37,322 nucleotides of DNA, from positions 1 to 37,322 of the forward strand of contig JAQBYN010000030.1 of the NCBI GenBank assembly GCA_027622715.1, read 5' to 3'. Shown here piece after piece: positions 29,624-37,322 of the stretch. A model generated the notes under the pieces. The model had not been told where the DNA came from. It did not search any database and saw nothing but the letters and a program-made list of their open reading frames with translations. The stretch comes from Pseudomonadota bacterium (GTDB taxonomy: Bacteria; Pseudomonadota; Alphaproteobacteria; SHVP01). The position numbers and the translations under genes were made by a program. How positions within the stretch are numbered: the first letter of the stretch is position 1; the number at the start of each line of letters is the position of its first letter.

Positions 29624-30778
29624 GTGGCGTTAGACCCCGAAACCTTTGACCAGTTGCGCGACAACGTGCGCCGATTCGTGCGCGAGCGGCTGGTGCCCCA
29701 CGAAGCGGCTGTCGACGAGGCCAATGAGATCCCGGCGGCGGTGATTGAGGAGATGCGCGGGCTCGGCCTATACGGCCTGACAATTCCGCCCGAATTCGGC
29801 GGGCTCGGTCTGAACAGCGCAGAAGAAGTACAGATCGCATTCGAGTTGGGCTGGACCTCGCCCGCGTTTCGCTCGGCCTTCGGCACCAACGTCGGGATCG
29901 GCTCGCAAGGTATCGTGTTGGACGGCACCGACGCGCAACGGCAACACTATCTGCCGCGTTTGGCGAGCGGCGAGATCACCAGTTCATTCGCCTTGACCGA
30001 GCCCGATTCGGGGTCCGACGCGGGCGCCTTGCGCACAAGCGCGCGGCACGACGGTGACGACTACGTTATCAACGGGACCAAGCGGTTTATCACCAATGCA
30101 CCGCGAGCCGGTCTTTTTACGCTGATGGCGCGCACCAACGCGGACGAGAAAGGCGCGCGCGGGGTGTCGGCATTCCTGGTCGAGGCGCCGCGACCGGGTC
30201 TGAGCATCGGCAAACCGGATCGCAAGATGGGCCAGCACGGCAGCCTAACGGCCGACGTTGTATTTGCAGACTGCCGGGTGCCGGCGAGCGCGCTGCTGGG
30301 CGGCGTCGAGGGTCAAGGGTTCAAGACGGCGATGAAGGTGCTGGACCGCGGGCGTTTGCATATTGCGGCCGTCGCGAGCGGCGTGGCCGAGCGGCTGATC
30401 CACGATTCGACCCGCTACGCCATCGAGCGCCAGCAATTCGGCAAACCGATTGGCGAGTTTCAACTGGTTCAAGCCATGCTGGCCGATAGCCGCACCGAGA
30501 GTTACGCCGCGCGCACGATGATCATGGACGCGGCGCGGCGGCGCGATGCGTGCGAAGACGTCACCGAGGACATCGCGTGCTGCAAACTGTTTGCCAGTGA
30601 AATGGTTGGTCGCGTCGCCGATCGCGCGGTGCAGATTCACGGCGGATCGGGGTATATCGCCGATCATGGGATTGAGCGGTTCTACCGCGATGTGCGGTTG
30701 TTTCGTCTATACGAGGGCACCAGCGAAATTCAGCGCATCATTATCGCGCGCAGCATGATCAAACGGGCGAGCGCCTAA
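29624..30778 (+). CDS. Acyl-CoA dehydrogenase
   Basis: This FAD enzyme of 384 residues introduces a double bond at C2-C3 of acyl-CoA. Markers are FALTEPDSGSDAGALRT (about 122-138), the INGTKRFITNA segment, the AIERQQFGKPIGEFQ helix, and QIHGGSGYIADHG near the end. The catalytic base is Glu364 in RLYEGTSEIQR, the placement used by short- and medium-chain enzymes. The start is GTG with a GGAG site. Chain-length or branched-chain preference cannot be read. Its stop overlaps that of the convergent allA-like gene. Confidence 0.93.
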   Translation: MALDPETFDQLRDNVRRFVRERLVPHEAAVDEANEIPAAVIEEMRGLGLYGLTIPPEFGGLGLNSAEEVQIAFELGWTSPAFRSAFGTNVGIGSQGIVLDGTDAQRQHYLPRLASGEITSSFALTEPDSGSDAGALRTSARHDGDDYVINGTKRFITNAPRAGLFTLMARTNADEKGARGVSAFLVEAPRPGLSIGKPDRKMGQHGSLTADVVFADCRVPASALLGGVEGQGFKTAMKVLDRGRLHIAAVASGVAERLIHDSTRYAIERQQFGKPIGEFQLVQAMLADSRTESYAARTMIMDAARRRDACEDVTEDIACCKLFASEMVGRVADRAVQIHGGSGYIADHGIERFYRDVRLFRLYEGTSEIQRIIIARSMIKRASA

Positions 30779-31344
30779 CCCGCCATCAGGCCTTGCGGGT
30801 CGGTCAATCGGAACCGCTGGCCGTATTCTTTTTCGTAATCGACCAACTGCGTCAGCGTGCCGGGCTTGCCGGCGAGCATCTCGGTCAGTTCGGCAGTGGT
30901 GCGCGCGTCCGTTAAAAAGGCGAACGTCGCCGCGGGCTGCCGTGCCGGGAATCGGCTGGAATGCCAGGTGCCCTTCCACATCATCACGCCCTGCGCGCCG
31001 TCGATATAGAACGCGCGAAAATCGCGCGTCGTAGGGATCGCGGCTGGATCGTTGGGGTCGGTCGGGGCGGCAAACACCGTGACCGACGCGTCGTTGTTGA
31101 GCGGGATAAAGGATTGCGTCACAGCGAAGTGCCGTTCGACAAGGGAGAATTCCAACACGGGCTGATAGTCGAACCGCGCAAAGTGCAGTTCCATTGTGCC
31201 GTCGATCTCGAAATCAACGCCCCAGGTGGTGGCGTTACCGCCTTGGAACAACGGCGGCTCGTTGCGCGCACCGATGACTTGGCCAAAGGGGGCAAAGGCC
31301 TCAGGCGTCAATGGCTCAATGGGAATGTCGATCAAGTCGCTCAT
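30775..31344 (-). CDS. allA: Ureidoglycolate lyase family protein (AllA-like)
   Basis: AllA releases urea and glyoxylate from ureidoglycolate at the end of allantoin breakdown. The 189-residue cupin-type protein opens with IPIEPLTPEAFAPFGQVIG and has the family core ERHFAVTQSFIPLNN, the VFAAPTDPND loop, and FYIDGAQGVMMWKGTWHSSRFP. The start at 31344 has a GGAG site; a longer reading to 31476 is inside the neighbouring gene. It follows the phosphotransferase gene by 14 bases. No other purine-catabolism gene is nearby, so the actual substrate may differ. Confidence 0.82.
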   Translation of the reverse strand: MSDLIDIPIEPLTPEAFAPFGQVIGARNEPPLFQGGNATTWGVDFEIDGTMELHFARFDYQPVLEFSLVERHFAVTQSFIPLNNDASVTVFAAPTDPNDPAAIPTTRDFRAFYIDGAQGVMMWKGTWHSSRFPARQPAATFAFLTDARTTAELTEMLAGKPGTLTQLVDYEKEYGQRFRLTDPQGLMAG

Positions 31345-31358
31345 GGGATTTCTCCAGT

Positions 31359-32339
31359 CTACAGTAGGCCGGCCTCGCGGGCCGGTTGTTGAATCAAATC
31401 GTGGAAGCGCGATAACTGGTGTGAGTAGCCGACCGCGGACCGGCCGACCACGTTGATCATCCCCGCCATGCCGCACAGGATGAAGAGGTGCCGCACGGTG
31501 AGAAAGAACGGCAATAGCGCGCGTTCATCGGCGCTGAGTGGGCGTACAGCGTTGTAGCCATCCAGGAACGCAGCGTTGATGTCGGGTGCGACGCCGAGAT
31601 AGTCGTTACGCCACACGAAATGCATCAATTCCTTGGCGAAAAAGTCGGCGCCGCAATTGTCCCAGTCGAGAAACGTCAACCGCCCGTCGTCGGCAAGGAA
31701 GATGTTGTGGGTGTGAATGTCGCCGTGGCAGGCGCCGTAAGGCACCACCAGTCCCTCCAGCCGCGCCGAAGCGCGCTCAATGAGCGCGGCATAGAGTTTT
31801 CCCTCGACCGAGTCCGCACCGACCATCGTCATCAGCGCAGGACGATTGCGGGCCATGAATGCCGGCGAGTTGACATCGACTGGCGCGGGCGGCTGAAAGC
31901 TCTCAGCAACACCGTGCATGCGCGCAACGATACCGCCGAGACGATGCGCGTCGTCCGGTGTGCCGTGACGGGCCATCGGCGCGCCATCGGCCCATGTAAA
32001 AAGCGAGAGATGGCGTGGGCCTTCGGGCGCAAGAACGGTGATGAAGTCATCGCCCGCGCGCGTCGCTACCGGTGCGGCGGCATCTAGCCCGTGGTTCGCG
32101 TGAAAGCGGATGAGCGCCATTTCATAGCGAACTTGATCCTCGGTACGGAACTTGTGGCGCAAGACGCGCGCCGCGCAGCGATGTTGGCCCACGCGCACGA
32201 GGTAGACATCGTTGACGCCGCGCGACATCAACTCGGCATATACCGGGCCGCCGAGGTCGTAATCGACGCCGATTGCCTCGGCGAGGGCATCGGCGCGCAA
32301 GATGCTGTGGGTGATCGGTATTTCGGGGATCGTCGTCAT
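31359..32339 (-). CDS. Aminoglycoside phosphotransferase-fold kinase (APH/SrkA-like)
   Basis: This 326-residue cytoplasmic protein has the APH/choline-kinase fold. The N-lobe has NDVYLVRVGQHRCAARVLRHKF (about 43-64), with arginine where many kinases have the ATP-binding lysine. The catalytic loop ACHGDIHTHNIF (about 208-219) has the expected Asp and Asn, followed by the metal motif FLDWDNCGADF. The pattern resembles the homoserine-kinase-like/SrkA branch rather than drug-resistance enzymes. The substrate is unknown. It probably shares a transcript with the downstream allA-like gene and is divergent from the alpha/beta hydrolase homologue. Confidence 0.85.
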   Translation of the reverse strand: MTTIPEIPITHSILRADALAEAIGVDYDLGGPVYAELMSRGVNDVYLVRVGQHRCAARVLRHKFRTEDQVRYEMALIRFHANHGLDAAAPVATRAGDDFITVLAPEGPRHLSLFTWADGAPMARHGTPDDAHRLGGIVARMHGVAESFQPPAPVDVNSPAFMARNRPALMTMVGADSVEGKLYAALIERASARLEGLVVPYGACHGDIHTHNIFLADDGRLTFLDWDNCGADFFAKELMHFVWRNDYLGVAPDINAAFLDGYNAVRPLSADERALLPFFLTVRHLFILCGMAGMINVVGRSAVGYSHQLSRFHDLIQQPAREAGLL

Positions 32340-32397
32340 CGCGCTAGTCTAACGCGCCGGGCGGGCCGGCGGCGATTCACCAGCGGCGGGACAGACC

Positions 32398-33192
32398 ATG
32401 CCTTACGTCGAGACCGAGAAAGCGCAGCTGTACTACGAACTCCAGGGCGACCCCGGGCCGGTCGTCACGCTGGCCCATGGTGGCGGCGGCAACATGCTGG
32501 AATGGTTTCATCAAATGCCCGCGTTGCTTGCGGGCTACCGCGTGCTGCTGTTCGATCAACGCGGTTGGGGCCGCTCTACCTGCGCCGTCGATGACATGCA
32601 ATTCCGCTATTTTCCGACTGACGCCCTTGCCGTGATGGACGCGGCCGGGGTCGAGCGCACAGCCATCGTCTCGCATGCGATTGGCGGTTGGACCGCGCTA
32701 GCCACCGCGATCGCCGCGCCTGAGCGTGTTGCCGGCATCGTCATGTCGGCGAGCGGTGGCGGGATTTTGTCGGACGGTATCTTACGGGTGTTTCGCGAGG
32801 GGCCGGGCCGCGTGGTTGGCGAGCGCGGCAAGATCCATCAGGTGATTACGGCGCCGGACTTTCCCGCGCGCGAACCCGCGTTGTTTTTCCTGATGCAGCA
32901 GATCGCCACGTTGAACCAGGACGTCGGTGCGTTCATGAAGCGCTCGCTTGACCCGTCGAACGGCGTTACCCAAGAGCGCCTTAAGGGTTACACCGTTCCG
33001 ACGTTGGTGATTGGGGGCAGCGAGAGCCGCATCATCCCGCCCGATGTGTTGCGCGACGCGAGCACGCAGATCCCTGGCGCCGAGTTTCAAGAAATCGCGG
33101 GCGCAGGGCATGCACCGCCGTTCGAGAAGCCGGCGGCGTTCAATGCCATGACCCTAGCGTTCCTCGCCCGGCACTTTCCGCCGCGCGGTTAA
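32398..33192 (+). CDS. Alpha/beta-hydrolase fold protein lacking the catalytic Ser and Asp
   Basis: The 264-residue protein aligns well with the alpha/beta hydrolase family: the oxyanion HGGGGN (27-32), FDQRGWGRS (52-60) and the late histidine in GAGHAPPFEKP (His238). The nucleophile elbow, normally G-x-S-x-G-G, reads SHAIGG (92-97), so Ala94 sits where the catalytic serine should be. The acid position, normally Asp in a G-x-x-D-x-x-x-P context, is Ser210 in GGSESRIIPP. Both codons read clearly (GCG, AGC), and the frame is intact throughout. It is thus probably not a classical esterase; a binding role or different chemistry is possible, as in cofactor-free members. It is divergent from the phosphotransferase gene. 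Confidence 0.87.
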   Translation: MPYVETEKAQLYYELQGDPGPVVTLAHGGGGNMLEWFHQMPALLAGYRVLLFDQRGWGRSTCAVDDMQFRYFPTDALAVMDAAGVERTAIVSHAIGGWTALATAIAAPERVAGIVMSASGGGILSDGILRVFREGPGRVVGERGKIHQVITAPDFPAREPALFFLMQQIATLNQDVGAFMKRSLDPSNGVTQERLKGYTVPTLVIGGSESRIIPPDVLRDASTQIPGAEFQEIAGAGHAPPFEKPAAFNAMTLAFLARHFPPRG

Positions 33193-34202
33193 GCCGCCAC
33201 AAACGTCCAGAAATAGCCGTCGGGCGCGCGGAACGAGAATGACCGGTTACCAAACTCGTCGGTGCGAACGGCCGTCACATCGGTTGCGCCGCCTGCCGTC
33301 ACCTTGTCGCGCATCGCGGCAATTTCGGTGACGCGGTAAGTGTAGAGCGAAAACCCGAGGTTACCGGCCGCCGAGTCGGCAACGCGGTTCTCCCCTTGGG
33401 TATCCCCGGTGATGCGAAATATGCGCAGCTTGCCAGAGCGCTGCATGCCCGGTGGATCGCCCGGGCGCACATCGTCGAAGTCCGATTCGCGCAACAGCTC
33501 GCCGTCGGCGAGTGGCACGACCACCGCCGGCATCGAGCCTGCTCTGGCGAGATAGTCGACATCGTGACGGTGCAACGCGAGCACGTCTTCGTAGAAATCG
33601 AGTTTTGCGACGTCAGATTCGGCGATACACAAACCGACTTGGGTGAACTGACTGGCGCGAAACCGGCAGTCATTGTTGATGGCGCCAAAGTGCGGCAGGT
33701 CGTGGGCGTAGCGCTGCACTAGGACGTGCCGGCTGTGCGGTTGAAAGAAAATGAACTCGCGCTTGCAGCGGATTTCATCCTCGAACGGATTCTCGGTGCG
33801 GCCCGGTTCGTTGATGGGATGAAATATAGGGCCGATCGTGTATACGGGCTCGCCCCGCGCTTGCAATGCCGCGGCGAAGTTGGCGACTTGCATCACTTCG
33901 TTAGATTTAGCGACCGCCCAGCGGTTGCCGGGCGTGCGCAGCGGCACTAGGCCCAATCCGGGGCCGAGTGGCTTGTCCCACCGCATCAGTCGAACGAGGC
34001 TGTGATCGGCCTCCTGATGGAGCAAGCGCACCGATTCCAAGGCAGAGTCGACCCCGTAAAGGTGGCCGGCCTCGGCGGCGGTCAACCTGCCGCGCGGGCC
34101 CGGCCGGTAGCCAAACAGGGCCCAATAACGCATCGCGACGTCCAAATCGGGAACGCCGATTCCGACCTCGTACACCCCGCCAACAACGGCCGGTTCGGTC
34201 AT
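33189..34202 (-). CDS. VOC (glyoxalase/dioxygenase) superfamily protein, multi-domain
   Basis: The 337-residue protein seems to hold two to three vicinal-oxygen-chelate modules. The first begins VGIGVPDLDVAMRYWALFGYRPG (about 12-34), the second QVGLCIAESDVAKLDFYEDVLAL (about 207-229), and the C-terminus ends with a typical FGNRSFSFRAPDGYFWTFVAA strand. Metal ligands cannot be assigned with confidence. The function is unknown; relatives include glyoxalases and ring-cleaving dioxygenases. The ATG at 34202 is chosen because the long upstream reading (to 34550) crosses into the divergent DUF4129 gene and is not VOC-like. Its stop overlaps that of the alpha/beta hydrolase homologue. Confidence 0.8.
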   Translation of the reverse strand: MTEPAVVGGVYEVGIGVPDLDVAMRYWALFGYRPGPRGRLTAAEAGHLYGVDSALESVRLLHQEADHSLVRLMRWDKPLGPGLGLVPLRTPGNRWAVAKSNEVMQVANFAAALQARGEPVYTIGPIFHPINEPGRTENPFEDEIRCKREFIFFQPHSRHVLVQRYAHDLPHFGAINNDCRFRASQFTQVGLCIAESDVAKLDFYEDVLALHRHDVDYLARAGSMPAVVVPLADGELLRESDFDDVRPGDPPGMQRSGKLRIFRITGDTQGENRVADSAAGNLGFSLYTYRVTEIAAMRDKVTAGGATDVTAVRTDEFGNRSFSFRAPDGYFWTFVAA

Positions 34203-34261
34203 TTTGAGCCTCGCTGCGTATGCGCCTTTGGCGCTCGTCCGACCTACGATAGCCTGAGACC

Positions 34262-35125
34262 ATGCGCAAAGCCCACCGCACCACCCGCACCGCCGTGGCG
34301 GCACTACTATGCGCGTCGCTTTGGACGAGTGCGCAGGCGGCTGATGACAACGCTGCGATCGAAACGGTCTTGAGTAATGACAAGTATCAGCGCGCCCTGC
34401 CTCAAGAGCCAGGCGGCCTGGGCGACCGGTCGCGCGGTTCATCCGGTGGCGCCGGCCTACCCTCTTTGGGCAACGACGGCGCCGATGGCCGCACCCGATC
34501 CCGGCCCCGAGAGGCGAACCCCGATGACGCCACGTCGCGGGCGGCACCACCGCCGGCCGCGCGACCGCCGGCGCGACCGCCGCGTTCGACCGATTCGCCG
34601 CCAGACATTGAGCGCATTGGTAACGTCGTTCTGTGGACTGTCCTCATTGTCGTCGGCGCACTCTTTTCAGTTTGGTTGTTTCGTGTGTCGTCGGGCTTAC
34701 GTCGCCGGCGGGGCAAAACAACCAGCCATTCGGTTGAACACGCCAAATCGCCCGAGCCAAACGAGACAGCGTCGGCCGATCCCACACCCCAGACCACGCG
34801 TATTCTGCCCGTCGTCCCGGCCCGACCACTGACTGAATGGGAGCGATTGGCTCAGGCCGGCGACTACGCCGCCGCGGTGCGCGCGATGCTGCGTTACGCA
34901 GTGGCGGTCATCCGCCAAAGACCTGGCACGGCGATCAGCGCCGACCTGACATCGCGCGAAATTCTGCGGGCGATCCGCGCGCAACGACCCATCGCCGAGC
35001 CGTTGTCGACCATTGTGGCAGCGGTCGAGTATGTCCACTTCGGCGGACGGTCGGCGACCGTTACCGACTACGAACGGTGTAGCGCGAGCCTGACCCAGAT
35101 CGACACACGCGAGGCGGCGGTATGA
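34262..35125 (+). CDS. DUF4129-containing membrane protein
   Basis: This 287-residue protein has an N-terminal signal (hydrophobic 11-25, AQA cleavage site), a Gly- then Pro/Ala/Arg-rich low-complexity linker (about 50-113), a single membrane helix (about 119-140), a basic stop-transfer RRRRGK, and a C-terminal cytosolic DUF4129 domain. The latter begins LTEWERLAQAGDYAAAVRAMLRYAVA and ends VHFGGRSATVTDYERC. Such proteins are encoded with MoxR ATPases and DUF58 proteins, probably as parts of an envelope-linked assembly of unknown function. It overlaps the next gene by four bases and is divergent from the VOC gene with 59 bases between. Confidence 0.85.
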   Translation: MRKAHRTTRTAVAALLCASLWTSAQAADDNAAIETVLSNDKYQRALPQEPGGLGDRSRGSSGGAGLPSLGNDGADGRTRSRPREANPDDATSRAAPPPAARPPARPPRSTDSPPDIERIGNVVLWTVLIVVGALFSVWLFRVSSGLRRRRGKTTSHSVEHAKSPEPNETASADPTPQTTRILPVVPARPLTEWERLAQAGDYAAAVRAMLRYAVAVIRQRPGTAISADLTSREILRAIRAQRPIAEPLSTIVAAVEYVHFGGRSATVTDYERCSASLTQIDTREAAV

Positions 35126-36336
35126 CCGGTAGCGACCGCGTCTTCTCGCCACGCACGCTTGGGATCCTCTTCCTGGTCGGTGGCATTGCCGCGGTCGCGA
35201 GTTTCGCCCTGAACGTTTTTGGCGACGGTTTGGGGCGCCGGACCATCGGTGCGAGCACGTTCTCGGTATCGGCAATCGGTCACGGTAATCTTGTCGAGCT
35301 CCTGAAGGCCGAGGGGTTTCAAGTCGTCGTCAGCACCAACCAGACCCGGCAAAAGGCGGGCCCCGGCGCGCTGCTGGTTCTTGCCGAACCAAGCCCTGGC
35401 GCACAAACCGAGCGCGCGCTGCAATCGATGCTCGGCGCGCCGAATACTTTAATCGTTATCCCGAAATGGTCGGGCACCCTGGCCGAAGAAAATACGCGGT
35501 GGATCGAACAAGCCGATCTCATCGAGATCGACGTGCCGCGCGCGGTTTTGGCGGAACTTGATTCCGGCTTTTCCCTGAGGCGCGGCCGTGTGACCAATTG
35601 GCGGACGTCCTTGGGTGCGAGCCCGACGCTGCGCGACCCGCAATTGCTGTCGGCTGGTGGCGCCGGTTCGCGGTTGACGCCGATGATCGCGAGCCCCGAC
35701 GGGATCCTCATGGGATCGATGCGACGCGGCGGTCAGCGAATTTGGATTCTGTCGGACCCCGACTTGTTGAACAACCACGGGATCGATAACGGGAACAACG
35801 CCGAACTGACGCTGGCCTTGTTCACCGCGGCGACGCCAACCGGCGGCACCGTGGTGTTCGACGAAACCATTCACGGGTTCCTCGACGGGAGCACGATTTG
35901 GCGCGCGGCGTTGCGTCCGCCGTTCTTGATTCCCACACTGATCTTGATCTTTGCGATGGCGGCCTTGGCATGGAATGCGGTGAGCCGGTTCGGCCGCGCC
36001 CTACCGGAAGCGCCGCCAATCCCGGCAGGCCACGCCGCCTTGATCGAAAATACCGCTGAACTGTTGGTGATGGGCGGCCAAACGCGAAACATCTTGCGCG
36101 ACTATTTCCGGCAAACGACCGCGCAAGTCGCGGCGGCGCTGCACGTTCAAATCTGGTCGCCGGAAGAACGATCCCACCATCTTGACGCGCTGGCGCAGGC
36201 GCGTGGCCTAGATTTGCGCCATGCGACATTGACCGCCCGCCTCGCGGAACTTTTAAAAAACCCGAAAGCGCGGGGCGCCCGCGCCCTTGCCGCCGACATC
36301 CACCGCTGGAAGAAAGAGATGACCCATGGATCTTGA
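35122..36336 (+). CDS. DUF4350 domain membrane protein
   Basis: The 404-residue protein has a membrane helix near residues 12-32, a periplasmic DUF4350 domain ([22 protein letters not shown] near 51-72 through [10 protein letters not shown] near 245-254), a second helix near 268-292 ([19 protein letters not shown]), and a cytosolic C-terminal helical region. The DUF4350 domain resembles the glutamine-amidotransferase-like fold but I see no catalytic triad. It sits between the DUF4129 gene (ATGA overlap) and the MoxR gene (11-base overlap). Confidence 0.85.
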   Translation: MTGSDRVFSPRTLGILFLVGGIAAVASFALNVFGDGLGRRTIGASTFSVSAIGHGNLVELLKAEGFQVVVSTNQTRQKAGPGALLVLAEPSPGAQTERALQSMLGAPNTLIVIPKWSGTLAEENTRWIEQADLIEIDVPRAVLAELDSGFSLRRGRVTNWRTSLGASPTLRDPQLLSAGGAGSRLTPMIASPDGILMGSMRRGGQRIWILSDPDLLNNHGIDNGNNAELTLALFTAATPTGGTVVFDETIHGFLDGSTIWRAALRPPFLIPTLILIFAMAALAWNAVSRFGRALPEAPPIPAGHAALIENTAELLVMGGQTRNILRDYFRQTTAQVAAALHVQIWSPEERSHHLDALAQARGLDLRHATLTARLAELLKNPKARGARALAADIHRWKKEMTHGS

Positions 36337-37282
36337 TGCGATCAAGAAAACGGCGGACGCGATCCGCGCCGAAGTTGCCAAAGCGGTCATCGGACAAACC
36401 GACGCGGTCGACCTGATGCTGGTTAGCCTGATGTGCAGCGGGCACATCTTGTTGGAAGGCGTGCCGGGTACCGCGAAGACTTTGATGGCGCGGGCGTTCG
36501 CCGCCAGCCTGGCGCTAAAGTTTGGACGCATTCAATTCACGCCCGATCTGATGCCGGGCGACGTGCTGGGCACCAACCTGTTCAACTTTCAAAGCAATGA
36601 GTTCAAGTTGACCAAGGGGCCGATTTTTACCGAGCTACTGCTGGCCGACGAGATCAATCGCACGCCGCCCAAAACACAGGCGGCCCTGCTGCAGGCCATG
36701 CAAGAGCGCAACGTGACGATTGACGGCCAAACCTACGCGCTGGGTGGTGGGTTTATGGTTATCGCCACGCAAAACCCGATCGAGCAACAAGGTACCTACC
36801 CGTTGCCCGAGGCGCAGCTCGACCGGTTCTTGTTCAAGCATGTCTTCGACTATCCGAGCGAGGACGATGAGATTGCCATCGTCACCCTGCACGGCAACCG
36901 AACAACCATGCCGAGCCCCGATTCGCTCGGCTTGGCGGCGGTGACGAACCTGCAGACCTTGTCGGCGATCCGCACCTACATCAGCGACATTCGGTTGGCC
37001 GACGATGTGGTGCGTTACATCGTGTCGCTCGTGCGCGCGACGCGGGAGCACGCGGCAATCGAGTTTGGTGCGTCGCCGCGTGCGGCCAACATGTTGGCCG
37101 CTGCTGCCCGGGCGTTCGCCGCCTTGGATGGCCGCGACTATGTCATTCCCGACGATGTCAAAGCCTTGGCCGGCCCGGCCCTGCGCCACCGGATCGTGCT
37201 GTCGCCGGGGGCTGAAATCGACGGGCAAACCGCCGACGTCATTGTCGATCAAATTCTGGAGCAGGTTCCGGCGCCGCGATGA
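36326..37282 (+). CDS. MoxR family AAA+ ATPase
   Basis: This cytoplasmic AAA+ chaperone-like ATPase has 318 residues. Walker A is GVPGTAKT (45-52), with Ala replacing the usual Gly before Lys-Thr as is common in MoxR proteins. Walker B is LLLADEIN (104-111), the sensor-1 region is [20 protein letters not shown] (about 145-164), and the C-terminal lid follows ([18 protein letters not shown]...[18 protein letters not shown]). MoxR proteins act with VWA or DUF58 partners in protein maturation. The start at 36326 is inside the DUF4350 gene. Its stop overlaps the next gene as ATGA. Confidence 0.94.
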   Translation: MDLDAIKKTADAIRAEVAKAVIGQTDAVDLMLVSLMCSGHILLEGVPGTAKTLMARAFAASLALKFGRIQFTPDLMPGDVLGTNLFNFQSNEFKLTKGPIFTELLLADEINRTPPKTQAALLQAMQERNVTIDGQTYALGGGFMVIATQNPIEQQGTYPLPEAQLDRFLFKHVFDYPSEDDEIAIVTLHGNRTTMPSPDSLGLAAVTNLQTLSAIRTYISDIRLADDVVRYIVSLVRATREHAAIEFGASPRAANMLAAAARAFAALDGRDYVIPDDVKALAGPALRHRIVLSPGAEIDGQTADVIVDQILEQVPAPR

Positions 37283-37322
37283 AACCAACAGCGCGCCTTG
37301 TCGTATTGCTGGCCGCGGGGGC
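37279..37322 (+). CDS. Start of a further gene in the MoxR operon, cut by the window edge (probably DUF58)
   Basis: An ATG overlaps the MoxR stop (ATGA) and opens a frame that reads [14 protein letters not shown] before the window ends. The hydrophobic start fits the N-terminal membrane anchor of DUF58 proteins, which normally follow moxR in this gene order. The identity is inferred from context; too little sequence is present to test it. Confidence 0.5.
   Translation, partial: MKPTARLVVLLAAG

Noticed and set aside
31359-32339. Antibiotic-resistance aminoglycoside phosphotransferase
   Set aside because: Only the general APH fold is supported; the N-lobe wording resembles homoserine-kinase-like/SrkA proteins and the neighbourhood is metabolic.
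34203-34550. 116-residue N-terminal extension of the VOC protein
   Set aside because: It would overlap the divergent DUF4129 gene and has no VOC character; the ATG at 34202 begins directly before the first VOC strand.
36326-37282. Broken Walker A in the MoxR protein (GVPGTAKT)
   Set aside because: Ala before Lys-Thr is common in functional MoxR ATPases; the Lys and Thr are present.

Overview
The window is about 37 kb of high-GC, gene-dense DNA. It carries roughly 35 intact protein genes and no tRNA, rRNA, CRISPR array or insertion sequence that I can see. The gene content points to an alphaproteobacterium, perhaps a Rhodospirillales-like environmental lineage. The pointers are an Rrf2-sufBCDSUTA iron-sulfur operon, a zur/znuA divergent pair, hpnCDE squalene synthesis, dxs, and short intergenic palindromes of the CCTTCGA...CTCAGGATGA type. 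The lineage call is inference from gene order and base composition only.

Layout. 1-278: G/C-rich intergenic repeats behind a poly-G window edge. 279-1718 (-): aldehyde dehydrogenase. 1894-6311 (+): a family 5 solute-binding protein, a strong terminator, an MlrC-like M81 metallopeptidase and a TTC38-like TPR protein whose 3' end looks damaged and runs into a dispersed repeat. 6551-10611 (-): dppBCDF-type peptide importer genes followed by a small monooxygenase-like gene; this importer has no binding-protein gene of its own, so the binding protein at 1894 is its likely partner. 10750-11451 (-): histidine phosphatase family protein. 11452-11815: repeats only. 11816-18243 (-): an eight-gene SUF operon headed by an Rrf2 regulator with three cysteines.

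18407-19081 (+): rhomboid protease. 19095-20045 (-): znuA, divergent from zur-znuC-znuB (20074-22168, +), with a perfect 16-bp Zur-type palindrome in the 28-bp gap between the two start codons. The + strand run continues with almost no gaps into a DUF169 gene and hpnC-hpnD-hpnE (to 25908), so zinc uptake and squalene/hopanoid precursor synthesis may share a transcript. dxs (25922-27850, -), the entry enzyme of the non-mevalonate isoprenoid pathway, converges on hpnE.

28150-30778 (+): a secreted di-haem DUF1111 oxidoreductase and an acyl-CoA dehydrogenase. 30775-32339 (-): a phosphotransferase and an AllA-like ureidoglycolate lyase, probably co-transcribed. 32398-33192 (+): an alpha/beta-hydrolase homologue that has lost two of its three catalytic residues. 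33189-34202 (-): a multi-domain VOC protein. 34262-37322 (+): DUF4129, DUF4350 and MoxR AAA+ ATPase genes in overlapping order, plus the first codons of a further gene (probably DUF58) cut by the window edge.

No clearly new multi-gene system stands out. The observations most worth following are the candidate zinc/hopanoid linkage, the degenerate alpha/beta hydrolase, the MlrC/binding-protein/Dpp arrangement, and the repeat that supplies the stop codon of the TPR gene.
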